From contig PLNW01000150.1 in the NCBI GenBank assembly GCA_003142855.1, forward strand, positions 1-46,037: DNA of 46,037 nucleotides. Reading direction: 5' to 3'. Below are positions 17,223-26,164 of this stretch, in pieces (the first letter of the stretch is position 1; each line of letters opens with the position of its first letter). The notes under the pieces are model-generated. The model was not told the DNA's origin, did not search any database, and saw only the letters and a program-made list of their open reading frames with translations. The stretch comes from Myxococcales bacterium (lineage in GTDB: Bacteria; Myxococcota_A; Polyangia; Fen-1088). The position numbers were made by a program, and so were the translations under genes.

Positions 17223-18047
17223 ATGAAGAAGAGGGAAAGCACACCGGCGGACGCGGCGGAGCTGCGCAGGCGGGCGGAACACCGGCTAAAGGAGAAGTCG
17301 GCGAGGTCGGAGCCCAACAGCCAGGTGGAGGAGTCGCAGCGGCTCATACACGAGCTGCAAGTTCACCAGATCGAGCTGGAACTGCAGAACGAGGAGCTGC
17401 AGGAGGCGCGGGCAGAGTTGGAAGCAGGGTTGCAGCGCTACTCCAACCTCTACGACTTTGCGCCCTTGGGCTACCTGACGCTCGATAGGGGCGGGACGAT
17501 TCGTAAGATCAATCTCGCAGGGGCGCGCTTGCTGGGGCTGGAGCGCGCCCGGCTGGTCGGAGCGCGTTTCGGCCTATTCGTCGCCAGTGAGTGTCGTCCT
17601 ACCTTCGAAGCGGCAACGCTTGGACCTCAACGAGTTGGTGCGGGGTACGATGGATGACCATCGCCCCCAGTTTGAAAGGAACGAGGTGCGCCTCGAGAGC
17701 CATTTCGCCGCTGAGCCTGTGTTTGTTCACGGAGACTGGCACCGGCTGACCCAGATGGTTGGCAATCTCCTGCAAAACACCGCCAAGTTCACCGGGCCGG
17801 GTGGCTGCACGCGCGTGTCCGTCTCCACGGACACCGACACGAAGTGGGCGGTTGTTCGGGTTGCAGAATCTATCTCGTGGCTTTGACCGGCTACGCCTTG
17901 CCTGAAGACTTGCAGCGGGCGTTGGAGGCCGGGTTCGACCAGCATCTCGCGAAGCCGCCCGACCTGGATAGGCTTGAACAGATCCTCGCGCGAGTCCCTT
18001 CAGCAGACGCTGGGCCGGTGACCGGACGTGAGTCACGCATCCAGTGA
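17223..18047 (+). pseudogene. Remnant of a hybrid PAS-histidine kinase-receiver
   Basis: Three pieces of one kinase survive in order. Frame of 17223: an intact-looking N-terminus with a coiled region (HELQVHQIELELQNEELQEA) and most of a PAS domain, to about 17600. Frame +1, from about 17600 to 17860: the end of the dimerisation region and the first third of the ATPase domain ([19 protein letters not shown]). Back in the first frame, from about 17862 to 18047: the end of a receiver ([29 protein letters not shown]). The phosphoacceptor His, the ATP lid and the receiver Asp are all missing, so the gene is dead. Confidence 0.75.
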
Positions 18048-18275
18048 TTCGGCAAGCGCGGCAAGCAGCCGACCGCCATCCCCATTCCATGCACGGTGGC
18101 GCAGGGATTCCGACCGTTGCGCCTCAAGCCTGGAGTCTACAAATACGCCTCCTGGGATGCCGCCTTGGCGGCCCGCGCGGCCCGGATGGCGGGACAGCAA
18201 CGGCCTGCTGGCCCAGGTTGAACGCGCGCAAGTCTTCCGCAGGAGCCTGTCCTCGCGCTTGCTTCGCCGCCGGGT

Positions 18276-18857
18276 TTGCGCTCCCATGACGACGTGCGCG
18301 TGCTGTTTGTCGAAAACCATGATTCGTTCAGCTTGAACGTGGTGGATGCTCTGCCCGTCGACCGCCAGGACGTTGTGCTGCGTCCGGGTCGCGAGGTAGC
18401 CCGCGATCTGGGATCTCTCGACGGGGTCGACCTGGTGGTGGTCGGTCCGGGGCCCACGGACCCGGCGCGGGCGGGGATCGTCGGCGTGGTGCAGAGCGCG
18501 GTACTCCGCCGCCTGCCCTTGTTGGGGATCTGCCTCGGGCACCAGGCGTTGGGGCTGGCTTTCGGTGCGAAACTCATTCGGGTGGCGCCGGTCCACGGCA
18601 AGCAGTCGGCGATCACTTTCTCCCGTTCGCGCTTGTTTCCCAGCTTCGTCGGTCGCCAGACCATGATGCGCTACCATTCGCTCGCCCTGACCGGGATTGC
18701 CGCTCCCCTCCACATCATCGCCCAGACCGACGACGGGATTGCCATGGCCGTCGAGCACGAAAGCCTGCCTATGGCCGGGCTGCAGTTTCATCCCGATTCC
18801 TTCGCCAGCCCGCGAGGCAAAGAATTAATCGCCAATTTCTTCGAGTGTCTGAAATGA
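18276..18857 (+). CDS. pabA: Glutamine amidotransferase subunit of aminodeoxychorismate/anthranilate synthase
   Basis: 193 residues from TTG 18276; GTG 18294 may be the true start (VRVLFVENHDSF). Class I glutamine amidotransferase: the nucleophile is Cys86 in GICLGHQALG, and His172 in LQFHPDS completes the dyad. Where the family has HPE, this protein has HPD (Asp174), a conservative change at the third triad position. It supplies ammonia from glutamine to its partner. Its stop overlaps the start of the next gene (ATGA), and that partner looks like PabB rather than TrpE, so the folate pathway is more likely than tryptophan. Confidence 0.8.
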   Translation: MRSHDDVRVLFVENHDSFSLNVVDALPVDRQDVVLRPGREVARDLGSLDGVDLVVVGPGPTDPARAGIVGVVQSAVLRRLPLLGICLGHQALGLAFGAKLIRVAPVHGKQSAITFSRSRLFPSFVGRQTMMRYHSLALTGIAAPLHIIAQTDDGIAMAVEHESLPMAGLQFHPDSFASPRGKELIANFFECLK

Positions 18858-19858
18858 AGCTGGCCGAGCTCGAAGACCAGCCGTCATTTGCCCTGCTGGG
18901 ACCCGGTTTCGGGGGCTCGCCATTCCTGTTGCTTCGCGATCTTCGTCCCGCCTCCGGCGCCGACCCGTTGCTGGTGTTCGCACGCTTCGAAGATGCTGGC
19001 GCCGGCGCGCTCAAGCTGGCGGCAGCAACGGTCAGGCCCTGCGCCATCGATCTCGACGACAATCCCCAGCCGCTCGACTTGGTGCTGGCGGCTCCTGACT
19101 ACGCCAGCCAGGTGGGGCAGATCCGCGAAGCCATAGCCTGCGGCGACGTCTATCAGGTGTGTCTCACCGTGCGCGCGCTGGTTGAGCAGGCCCGCGGTGC
19201 GGAGCTCCTGTCGTTGATGTGCCGGCGCGGAGTGCCTCGCTTCGCCGCATGGGTGCGCCTGCCCGATGGCAGCGAATTTGTGTCTGCCTCGCCTGAGCTG
19301 CTCTTCGAAACCGACGGCAGGCAGGTGCACGCCGAGCCCATGAAGGGCACGGCTTCCCCCAGTTCCAGCGGCGTGCTCGAGGCCAGCGAGAAAGATCGGG
19401 CCGAACTTGCCATGATCACCGACCTGGTACGCAACGACCTGGCACAGGTCTGTCGCCAGAAAACCATCCGGGTTGCAAACCAGCGTCGCGTGTTGAAGCT
19501 TCCCTACGCGCTCCAGACGGTCAGCGACATCGTCGGAGTTCTCGACGATGGGAAGACAGCCCTCGACGTATTGGCCGCGCTACACCCCGGCGGCTCGGTG
19601 ACCGGCGCACCCAAGCAGGCCGCGCTGGCCATGATTGGCCAGCTGGAGCCAGACCTCCGCGGCGCCTACTGTGGTGCGCTTGGGCTGCTGACCGGGGAGC
19701 GTGCGGTTTTCAGCCTGCTGATTCGCACGGCGTCCCGATCAGCCCAGGGTTGGGTCTACGGCGTGGGCAGCGGCATTGTCTACGACTCGGATCCCCAGGC
19801 CGAGCTGGAGGAACTGCGGGTGAAACTGGGGGCACTGATTGCTTCGTCGGCCGAATAG
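18854..19858 (+). CDS. pabB: Aminodeoxychorismate synthase component I (chorismate-binding)
   Basis: 334 residues from ATG 18854. It has the chorismate-binding core: CGDVYQVCLT, SPELLFE, EPMKGTASPS, DRAELAMITDLVRNDLA, HPGGSVTGAPK and YCGALG. Lys164 in the MKGT motif is the residue that distinguishes PabB (PIKGT) from TrpE (PIAGT) and forms the covalent intermediate. It is about 100 residues shorter than full-length PabB at the N-terminus, like many compact versions. It makes 4-amino-4-deoxychorismate for p-aminobenzoate and folate. No pabC is adjacent; folC lies 12 kb downstream. Confidence 0.83.
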   Translation: MKLAELEDQPSFALLGPGFGGSPFLLLRDLRPASGADPLLVFARFEDAGAGALKLAAATVRPCAIDLDDNPQPLDLVLAAPDYASQVGQIREAIACGDVYQVCLTVRALVEQARGAELLSLMCRRGVPRFAAWVRLPDGSEFVSASPELLFETDGRQVHAEPMKGTASPSSSGVLEASEKDRAELAMITDLVRNDLAQVCRQKTIRVANQRRVLKLPYALQTVSDIVGVLDDGKTALDVLAALHPGGSVTGAPKQAALAMIGQLEPDLRGAYCGALGLLTGERAVFSLLIRTASRSAQGWVYGVGSGIVYDSDPQAELEELRVKLGALIASSAE

Positions 19859-19951
19859 GCGGGCATGCCTGGGCAGTTTTGCGCAACGCTGGCACTCCAA
19901 TCGCGCTCGTGCCCGTGTCAACGTACCCCCGAACGTGGCAAAATGGGTGCC

Positions 19952-20194
19952 ATGACAACGATTGAGATTCGTGCCGGTGCATTGAACTTGCCCGCCCCGG
20001 AGCGTGCGTCTCTGGCGCACGACCTCATTGCCAGCCTGGACGCCGAGAACACGGACCCGCGTGCCGATGCCCTCTGGGCCACCGAGATTGAACGCAGGGC
20101 GCGCGAGGTGGTCGACGGCAAGGTCGACTTGGTCGATGCTGACGAAGTCCACGCCGAGATCGCCCGGAGTCTTCGCGCGCGGACGGGCCGGTGA
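19952..20194 (+). CDS. Antitoxin, addiction-module component (TIGR02574-like)
   Basis: 80 residues from ATG 19952; ATG 19943 is also possible. The sequence has the family pattern of a short N-terminus, LPAPERASLAHDLIASLD, a predicted helix with WATEIERRAREVVDGK, and a tail with VDADEVHAEI. Antitoxins of this type neutralise a ParE/RelE-fold toxin encoded next to them, and such a gene follows with a 4-base overlap (GTGA). Autoregulation is expected but no operator was identified. Confidence 0.72.
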   Translation: MTTIEIRAGALNLPAPERASLAHDLIASLDAENTDPRADALWATEIERRAREVVDGKVDLVDADEVHAEIARSLRARTGR

Positions 20195-20493
20195 AGGTAC
20201 GCTACCACCCCGACGCGCGCGCCGAACTGTCGGCCGCGGTAGCTTGGTACGAGGAGCGCCGTCCGATGCTTGGCCAGGATTTCCATACCGAAGTCCGTCG
20301 GGCCGAGGCGTTGATCGCGGATCGGCCAGCCACGTGGCCGCGCTGGCCCAGGGTGGGCGTCGATGTGCGCCGGTTCAAGCTGGCCCGTTTCCCGTACTGC
20401 CTGGCGTTTCAAGTGACCGGCGATGACATCGCTATGATCGCCGTTGCTCATCAGAGCCGAGCACCGTTCTATTGGCAGTCCAGGGCGAAGTAG
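20191..20493 (+). CDS. ParE/RelE-superfamily toxin
   Basis: 100 residues from GTG 20191. ParE-like pattern: VRYHPDARAELSAAVAWYEE at the start, the central RRFKLARFPYCLAF strand pair, then IAMIAVAHQSRAP near the end. The fold inhibits either gyrase (ParE) or translation (RelE); which applies cannot be told from sequence. It is translationally coupled to the antitoxin upstream. Confidence 0.75.
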   Translation: MKVRYHPDARAELSAAVAWYEERRPMLGQDFHTEVRRAEALIADRPATWPRWPRVGVDVRRFKLARFPYCLAFQVTGDDIAMIAVAHQSRAPFYWQSRAK

Positions 20494-20618
20494 TCGCCAT
20501 CCCTGACGAGATTCTGGCGGCACTCCCCAGCGATCCCAAGCACAACCCCGTCGTCGCGGCAGCGTTGGAGATGCAAGCCATCTGGTGGGCCTTCCGGCGA
20601 AGTGGTATCTTGAGAATC

Positions 20619-20885
20619 ATGACCTTCACGGTCGACGTGCCGGATACGATGCTGAGGGCTCTCGACGTTTCGCCTGCCCAGGCCTCCGCCAAACTGCGCC
20701 TGGCTGCGGCCATGAAGTTCTACGAATTGGGTGAACTGTCATCCGGCGCCGCTGCCGAGTTGGCCGGGATCCCGAAGCCAGTATTCTTGACCAGGCTGGC
20801 CGACTTCGGCATCGACGCGTTTCGCATGAAGCCAGAGGAATTGGACCAGGACATCGAGTCTCTCCGGCGTCATGAAGGCGGCTGA
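20619..20885 (+). CDS. UPF0175 family protein, probable orphan antitoxin
   Basis: 88 residues from ATG 20619. UPF0175 features are visible: MTFTVDVPDTMLRAL, then KLRLAAAMKFYELGELSSGA, a helix-turn-helix-like AAELAGIPKPVFLTRLADFG, and an acidic end. Relatives are antitoxins paired with a DUF3368/PIN-like toxin downstream. No such toxin follows here, so this copy seems to be alone or to serve the toxin just upstream. Confidence 0.65.
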   Translation: MTFTVDVPDTMLRALDVSPAQASAKLRLAAAMKFYELGELSSGAAAELAGIPKPVFLTRLADFGIDAFRMKPEELDQDIESLRRHEGG

Positions 20886-20956
20886 GTACATCTCGAATAC
20901 CTGATCGACGGTATGCTGGTCGGCGTCGCCGGTGGCGCCCTGCAGTTCGCGTGCTC

Positions 20957-20980
20957 TGGGGGCGACCGCAGGTCGCCCAG
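20957..20980. promoter_or_regulatory. Strong hairpin upstream of the ACT-liv operon
   Basis: GGGCGACC-GCA-GGTCGCCC (20960-20978) is a perfect 8-bp stem, extendable by CTG/CAG with a bulge. It lacks a T run. It could end upstream transcription or act in the leader of the operon that starts at 21042. Confidence 0.35.
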
Positions 20981-21041
20981 GGTCGGCCAGGGTTGGGCTT
21001 CCGTTCGCGCCCATCTTCCTCCATGATGGGGCTCGTCTGCC

Positions 21042-21473
21042 ATGAAAGTCGAGCAAATCACCATCTTCCTGGAAAACCAGTCGGGCCGATTGGCCGACGT
21101 GGCCAGCATCCTGGCCAGCGCGGGCGTGAACATCCGCGCGCTGTCGCTGGCCGACTCCGCCGATTTCGGCATCCTTCGTCTCATCGTCCATGACACTGAG
21201 AAGGCCAGCCAGGTGCTCAAGGCCGAAGGCTTCACCGTGGCCAAGACCGAAGTCGTGGGCGTTCAGGTTCCTGACCGGCCGGGTGGGCTGGCCGAGATTC
21301 TCAACGCCATGAAGGCGAACCAGGTCAACGTCGAGTACATGTACGCCTTCGTGTACAAGTCAGCCGTCAACGCCACCATCATCTTCCGCTTCAACGATCT
21401 GGAGAAGGGCATCGCTTGCCTGCAGCAGGCCGGAATCAAGATTCTGCAGGGCGAGGACGTCTATTCGATCTGA
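21042..21473 (+). CDS. Tandem ACT-domain protein
   Basis: 143 residues. Two ACT domains: about 1-66 (VEQITIFLENQSGRLADVAS) and about 70-140 (VVGVQVPDRPGGLAEILNAM). ACT domains bind amino acids as regulatory ligands. No enzyme or DNA-binding part is attached. Stand-alone proteins of this type commonly accompany phenylacetate-CoA ligase and indolepyruvate oxidoreductase genes; here it leads the liv-paaK operon. A sensor for an aromatic or branched amino acid is a reasonable inference. Confidence 0.78.
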   Translation: MKVEQITIFLENQSGRLADVASILASAGVNIRALSLADSADFGILRLIVHDTEKASQVLKAEGFTVAKTEVVGVQVPDRPGGLAEILNAMKANQVNVEYMYAFVYKSAVNATIIFRFNDLEKGIACLQQAGIKILQGEDVYSI

Positions 21474-21503
21474 GCAGCAACTGACTAGCAGGGAGCCAAG
21501 CGC

Positions 21504-22667
21504 ATGAAGACATCAGGAATCGTTGCAGCCTTTGTCTTGACGACACTCCTAGGCGCAGGCGCGTCGCAGGCCAAGGGATCCACCATCAAGATCGGCGCCA
21601 TCTTCAGCAAGACCGGCCCGGCGGCCAATCTGGGCGGCCCGGAAGCCCGGACCCTGGAGATGCTGGTTCAGGAGACCAACAAGAAGGGCGGGCTGGCCGG
21701 CTATCAGATCGAGCTGATTGTCAAAGACTCGGGCAGCAGCCCCGAAAAAGCGATCTCGTTTGCCAAGCAGCTCATCGAGGAAGACAAGGTTTTCGCCATC
21801 ATCGGTCCTTCCACCAGCGGCGAAACCCTGAAAATCAAGGCCATCGCCGAGGAGGGCAAGACCATCCTCTTGTCCTGTGCCGCGGCTGAGGCCATCGTGA
21901 ATCCGGTGGCCAGCTACGTGTTCAAGGTGGCGCCCAACGACAGCCACGCTGCCCGCCGCATCTTCGAGCAGATGAAAAAGATGGGCATTTCCAAGATTGG
22001 TTTGCTTTCCAGCAACACCGGTTTTGGCAAGGCGGGCAAGGAACAGGTGGAGAAGCTGGCCCCTGGCTTCGGCATCCAGATCGTGGCCAACGAAGTGTAC
22101 GAGAAGGAAGCCACTGACTTGACCGCTGTGGTGACCAAGCTGAAGGCGGCCAACGTGCAGGCGTTCATCAACTGGTCCATCGAGCCGGCGCAAGCCATCG
22201 TGATCAAGAACGCGCGCCAGGTCGGCCTTTCCGTGCCCATCTTCCAGAGCCACGGCTTTGGCAACATCCAGTACGCCAAGGCTGCCGGGCCGGCCGCCGA
22301 GGGTGTGATTTTTCCTGCCAGCCGTCTGTTGGTGGCCGACAGTCTGCCGGCCAGCGACAAGCAGAAGCCCGTGCTGCTCAAGTACAAGCAGAGCTACGAG
22401 GCCCTCTACAAGGAGGATGCCAGCACCTTTGGTGGCCACGCCCACGATGCCCTGTTGCTCCTGGGCAAGGCGCTGGAAAAGGCCGGCGCTCTCGACAAGG
22501 AGAAAGTGCGTGCCGCGCTGGAAAGTCTGCAGGGCGTGGTGGGCACGGCCGGAGTCTTCAATTTCTCTGCCCGCGATCACGGCGGCCTGGGCATGGACGC
22601 CTTCGAGATGCAGACGGTGAAGAACGGCAAGTTCGTCGTGTACAGCGACACGGCCGCCAAGAAGTAG
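21504..22667 (+). CDS. livK: Branched-chain amino-acid-type ABC transporter, periplasmic binding protein
   Basis: 387 residues with signal peptide to about Ala23 (GASQAKG). Type I periplasmic binding fold of the LivJ/LivK family: IKIGAIFSKTGPAANLGGPE at the start, IIGPSTSGETL in the first hinge region, and FGGHAHDALLLLGKAL near the end. It delivers ligand to LivHMGF. The true ligand may be a branched-chain or aromatic acid; the PaaK relative at the end of the operon points to aromatics, which is inference. Confidence 0.85.
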   Translation: MKTSGIVAAFVLTTLLGAGASQAKGSTIKIGAIFSKTGPAANLGGPEARTLEMLVQETNKKGGLAGYQIELIVKDSGSSPEKAISFAKQLIEEDKVFAIIGPSTSGETLKIKAIAEEGKTILLSCAAAEAIVNPVASYVFKVAPNDSHAARRIFEQMKKMGISKIGLLSSNTGFGKAGKEQVEKLAPGFGIQIVANEVYEKEATDLTAVVTKLKAANVQAFINWSIEPAQAIVIKNARQVGLSVPIFQSHGFGNIQYAKAAGPAAEGVIFPASRLLVADSLPASDKQKPVLLKYKQSYEALYKEDASTFGGHAHDALLLLGKALEKAGALDKEKVRAALESLQGVVGTAGVFNFSARDHGGLGMDAFEMQTVKNGKFVVYSDTAAKK

Positions 22668-22695
22668 CGACGGCCAGGCCGGCCGGCACAGGCGC

Positions 22696-23586
22696 ATGAG
22701 TCTCGCTCTTCTCTTTCAGTACCTGGTGGCCGGCATCACCTACGGCACGATCTACGCGATCGTCGCCATCGGTTTCAACATCATCTACAACACCACCGGC
22801 ATCATCAACTTCGCCCAAGGCGAATTCGTCATGCTGGGCGGAATGATCGGGGTGACCTTGCACGCCTTCGTGCCGGTCCCGCTGGCCATCGCGGGCGCCG
22901 TGCTGGCCACCATGCTGGCCGGGGCGCTGATCGAGATGGTGTTCATTCGCTGGCTGCGCCGGCCGTCGGTGTTACGCCTCATCATCATCACCATTGGCCT
23001 GTCCATCGCGATTCGCGAGCTGGCGCTCTTGCTGTGGGGCGAAGGCGTGCGCGCCTTGCCCTATTTCACCGGCACGGCCGTGACCTCGTTTTCCGTGGGC
23101 GATGTCCACATCTCGCCCCAGGTCCTGTGGGTGCTCGGCATCTCGGCCGTGATGGTGGCGGCGCTCAACTTCTTCTTCTCACGCACGCTGCTGGGCCGGC
23201 AGATGCGCGCCTGTGCCTGCAACCGCGAAGCCGCGCAGCTGTGCGGGATCAGCGCCAAGAACATGGTGACCCTGTCCTTCGTGCTGAGCGCGGGGATCGG
23301 CGCCCTGGCCGGCTGTGTGATCTCGCCCATCACCTACGTGCAGTACGACAGCGGCACCAGCCTGGCTATCAAAGGATTCACCGTGGCCATCCTGGGCGGC
23401 CTGGGCAACAGCATGGCCGCCATCGCTGCCGGACTTCTGCTCGGTACCCTGGAATCGTTCTCTATCTGGGTCATGCCCGCTGCCTACAAGGACGTCATCG
23501 CCATCACCATCCTCTTGCTCATTCTATTCGTGCGGCCGTCCGGGTTGTTCGGCAATGCCGAGGCCGCACGCCTCAAGGAATACTGA
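22696..23586 (+). CDS. livH: ABC transporter permease LivH
   Basis: 296 residues with about eight membrane helices. The LivH signature NTTGIINFAQGEFVMLGG is near the start. The cytoplasmic coupling loop (CNREAAQLCGISAKNMVTLS) and FTVAILGGLGNSMAA are typical. It forms the membrane channel with LivM, whose start codon overlaps this gene's stop. Confidence 0.86.
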   Translation: MSLALLFQYLVAGITYGTIYAIVAIGFNIIYNTTGIINFAQGEFVMLGGMIGVTLHAFVPVPLAIAGAVLATMLAGALIEMVFIRWLRRPSVLRLIIITIGLSIAIRELALLLWGEGVRALPYFTGTAVTSFSVGDVHISPQVLWVLGISAVMVAALNFFFSRTLLGRQMRACACNREAAQLCGISAKNMVTLSFVLSAGIGALAGCVISPITYVQYDSGTSLAIKGFTVAILGGLGNSMAAIAAGLLLGTLESFSIWVMPAAYKDVIAITILLLILFVRPSGLFGNAEAARLKEY

Positions 23587-24656
23587 TGGCACGTCGGCGC
23601 AACCTGCCTCTGTTGGTCATGGCCTTGGCGGTGATCGCGGTGCACGTGCTGGCCGCGGCTGCGGGCAAGCCGCAGTACCTCACCCAGCTCACCATGGCAG
23701 GGTACTACTCGCTGGTCATCGTGGGCCTCACCTTGTTGATGGGCTACACCGGCCAGATCTCGCTGGGCCACGCCGGATTCTTTGCCATCGGCGGCTACAC
23801 CTCGGGGCTGCTCACCACGTACAACTTGCACTCGCGAAGCAGCGAAACTTTCGTTTCACTGTTGCGGGCGACCGGTCTTCTCGTCGCGGGCCAGGATCTG
23901 TACGGTGGCGATCTTCTGGTGGTGCGCCCGGGGGCGGCCTGCCTGATCGCGCTGCTGGTGACCGTGGCCATCGCCTATCTTGTGGGCAAACCGGTCTTGA
24001 AACTGAGAGGCCACTATCTGGCCATGGCGACGCTGGGTTTTGGCACCATCGTATACAAGGTGGTGCTGGGCAGCAGCTTGGTGGGCGCGGCCGACGGCAT
24101 CTCGGACATTCCCGCATTTCCGCTCTTCGCGGGCCTGGCCGTGACGGGAAAGTCCGCCCTACGCACGCAGAACTACTATCTAGCCTGGGGCCTGGTGCTG
24201 GGCGCAATGGCGTTGCTCACCAATCTCATCCATTCGCGCGTGGGCCGCGCCCTGCGCGCGATTCACGGCGCCGAGGATGCGGCCAATGCCATGGGCGTGG
24301 ACACCGCCCGCTACAAGCTGCAGATGTTCGTGCTGAGCGCTGCGCTGGCGGCCCTGGGCGGCGTGTTCCTCACCCACTACAACGGCGGCATTGGCCCTTC
24401 CGAGGCCTCCATCATGAAGTCCGTGCGCTATGTGGCCATCGTGGCCGTCGGCGGCATGGCCAATTTGTGGGGTGCCCTGATCATGGGTGTGCTGCTCAAT
24501 TTTCTTTCCCTGCGCGGTTCCTTCGGATCCTACGACGATGCGGTTTTTGGCCTGATTCTCCTGGCCATCATGCTGTTCGCGCCCGACGGATTGCTACGCG
24601 TGGAACTGGTGCGGCGTTTGCCGGGGCTGCGCCGTCTGTGGGGGCGGGCGCCATGA
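23586..24656 (+). CDS. livM: ABC transporter permease LivM
   Basis: 356 residues; ATG 23586 overlaps the livH TGA. LivM signatures: LMGYTGQISLGHAGFFAIGG near residue 55, then LRGHYLAMATLGFG, and the coupling loop AAMGVD-like AANAMGVDTARYKLQMFV. A segment of about 40 residues between the second and third hydrophobic regions (LHSRSSETF to VVRPGAA) is longer than I expect for the family and may be a periplasmic loop. Confidence 0.85.
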   Translation: MARRRNLPLLVMALAVIAVHVLAAAAGKPQYLTQLTMAGYYSLVIVGLTLLMGYTGQISLGHAGFFAIGGYTSGLLTTYNLHSRSSETFVSLLRATGLLVAGQDLYGGDLLVVRPGAACLIALLVTVAIAYLVGKPVLKLRGHYLAMATLGFGTIVYKVVLGSSLVGAADGISDIPAFPLFAGLAVTGKSALRTQNYYLAWGLVLGAMALLTNLIHSRVGRALRAIHGAEDAANAMGVDTARYKLQMFVLSAALAALGGVFLTHYNGGIGPSEASIMKSVRYVAIVAVGGMANLWGALIMGVLLNFLSLRGSFGSYDDAVFGLILLAIMLFAPDGLLRVELVRRLPGLRRLWGRAP

Positions 24657-25409
24657 GCCTGCTCGTGGTTAAGGATCTGTGCAAGCGCTTCGGCGGCTTG
24701 CAGGCCGTGGGCAACGTCAGTTTCACGGTCGCTGCCGGCAGCATCAAGGCGCTCATCGGTCCCAACGGCGCAGGTAAGACGACCCTGTTCAACCTGATCT
24801 TCGGCGAACTGTCGCCCGACTCAGGGCAGGTGTGGTTCGACGGCAAGAAGACGGACGGGTGCAAACCGCATGAGCTGGCGGCCGCGGGCATGGCGCGGAC
24901 GTTTCAGCACATTCGCTTGTTTCCCAAGATGAGCGCCCTGGAGAACATCGCAGTCGGGCGCCACGTGCACAGCCGGGCCGGGTTTCTCAGCAGCATGCTC
25001 GGTCTGCCCTGGACGCGGCGTGAACAGCGGGGGGTGCGCGAAAAGGCGCTGGCGACTATGCGCTTTCTCGGAGTGGAAGAGCTGGCTGATGCCGAGGCGA
25101 CCAGCTTGGCCTACGGCCAACAGCGCATCATCGAGCTGGGCCGCGCGCTGGCCTGCGAACCCAAGCTGCTCTTGCTCGACGAACCGGCCGCCGGGCTCAA
25201 CATGCGCGAGACCAGCGAGATGGCCAAGCTGATTGCGCGCATCCGCGACAGCGGGGTCACCGTGCTGCTGGTCGAGCATGACATGACCCTGGTGATGAAC
25301 ATTTCGGACGAAATCTTGGTGCTGAGCTACGGCGAGAAGATCGCCGACGACAAGCCTCTCGCCATTCAGAAGCACCCCGAGGTGATCAAGGTCTATCTGG
25401 GAGCTGACG

Positions 25410-25417
<8 letters not shown>
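24653..25417 (+). CDS. livG: ABC transporter ATP-binding protein LivG
   Basis: 254 residues from ATG 24653, overlapping livM by four bases. Walker A GPNGAGKTT, the signature LAYGQQRIIELGRAL, Walker B LLLLDEPAAGLN and the switch His in LLVEHDM are all intact. The C-terminal extension IQKHPEVIKVYLG is typical of LivG. One of the two ATPases powering import. Confidence 0.87.
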
Positions 25418-26162
<745 letters not shown>

Positions 26163-26164
26163 TC

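Noticed and set aside
20472..20618. An N-terminal extension of the UPF0175 protein
   Set aside because: It overlaps the toxin gene and has no similarity to the family, which starts at 20619.
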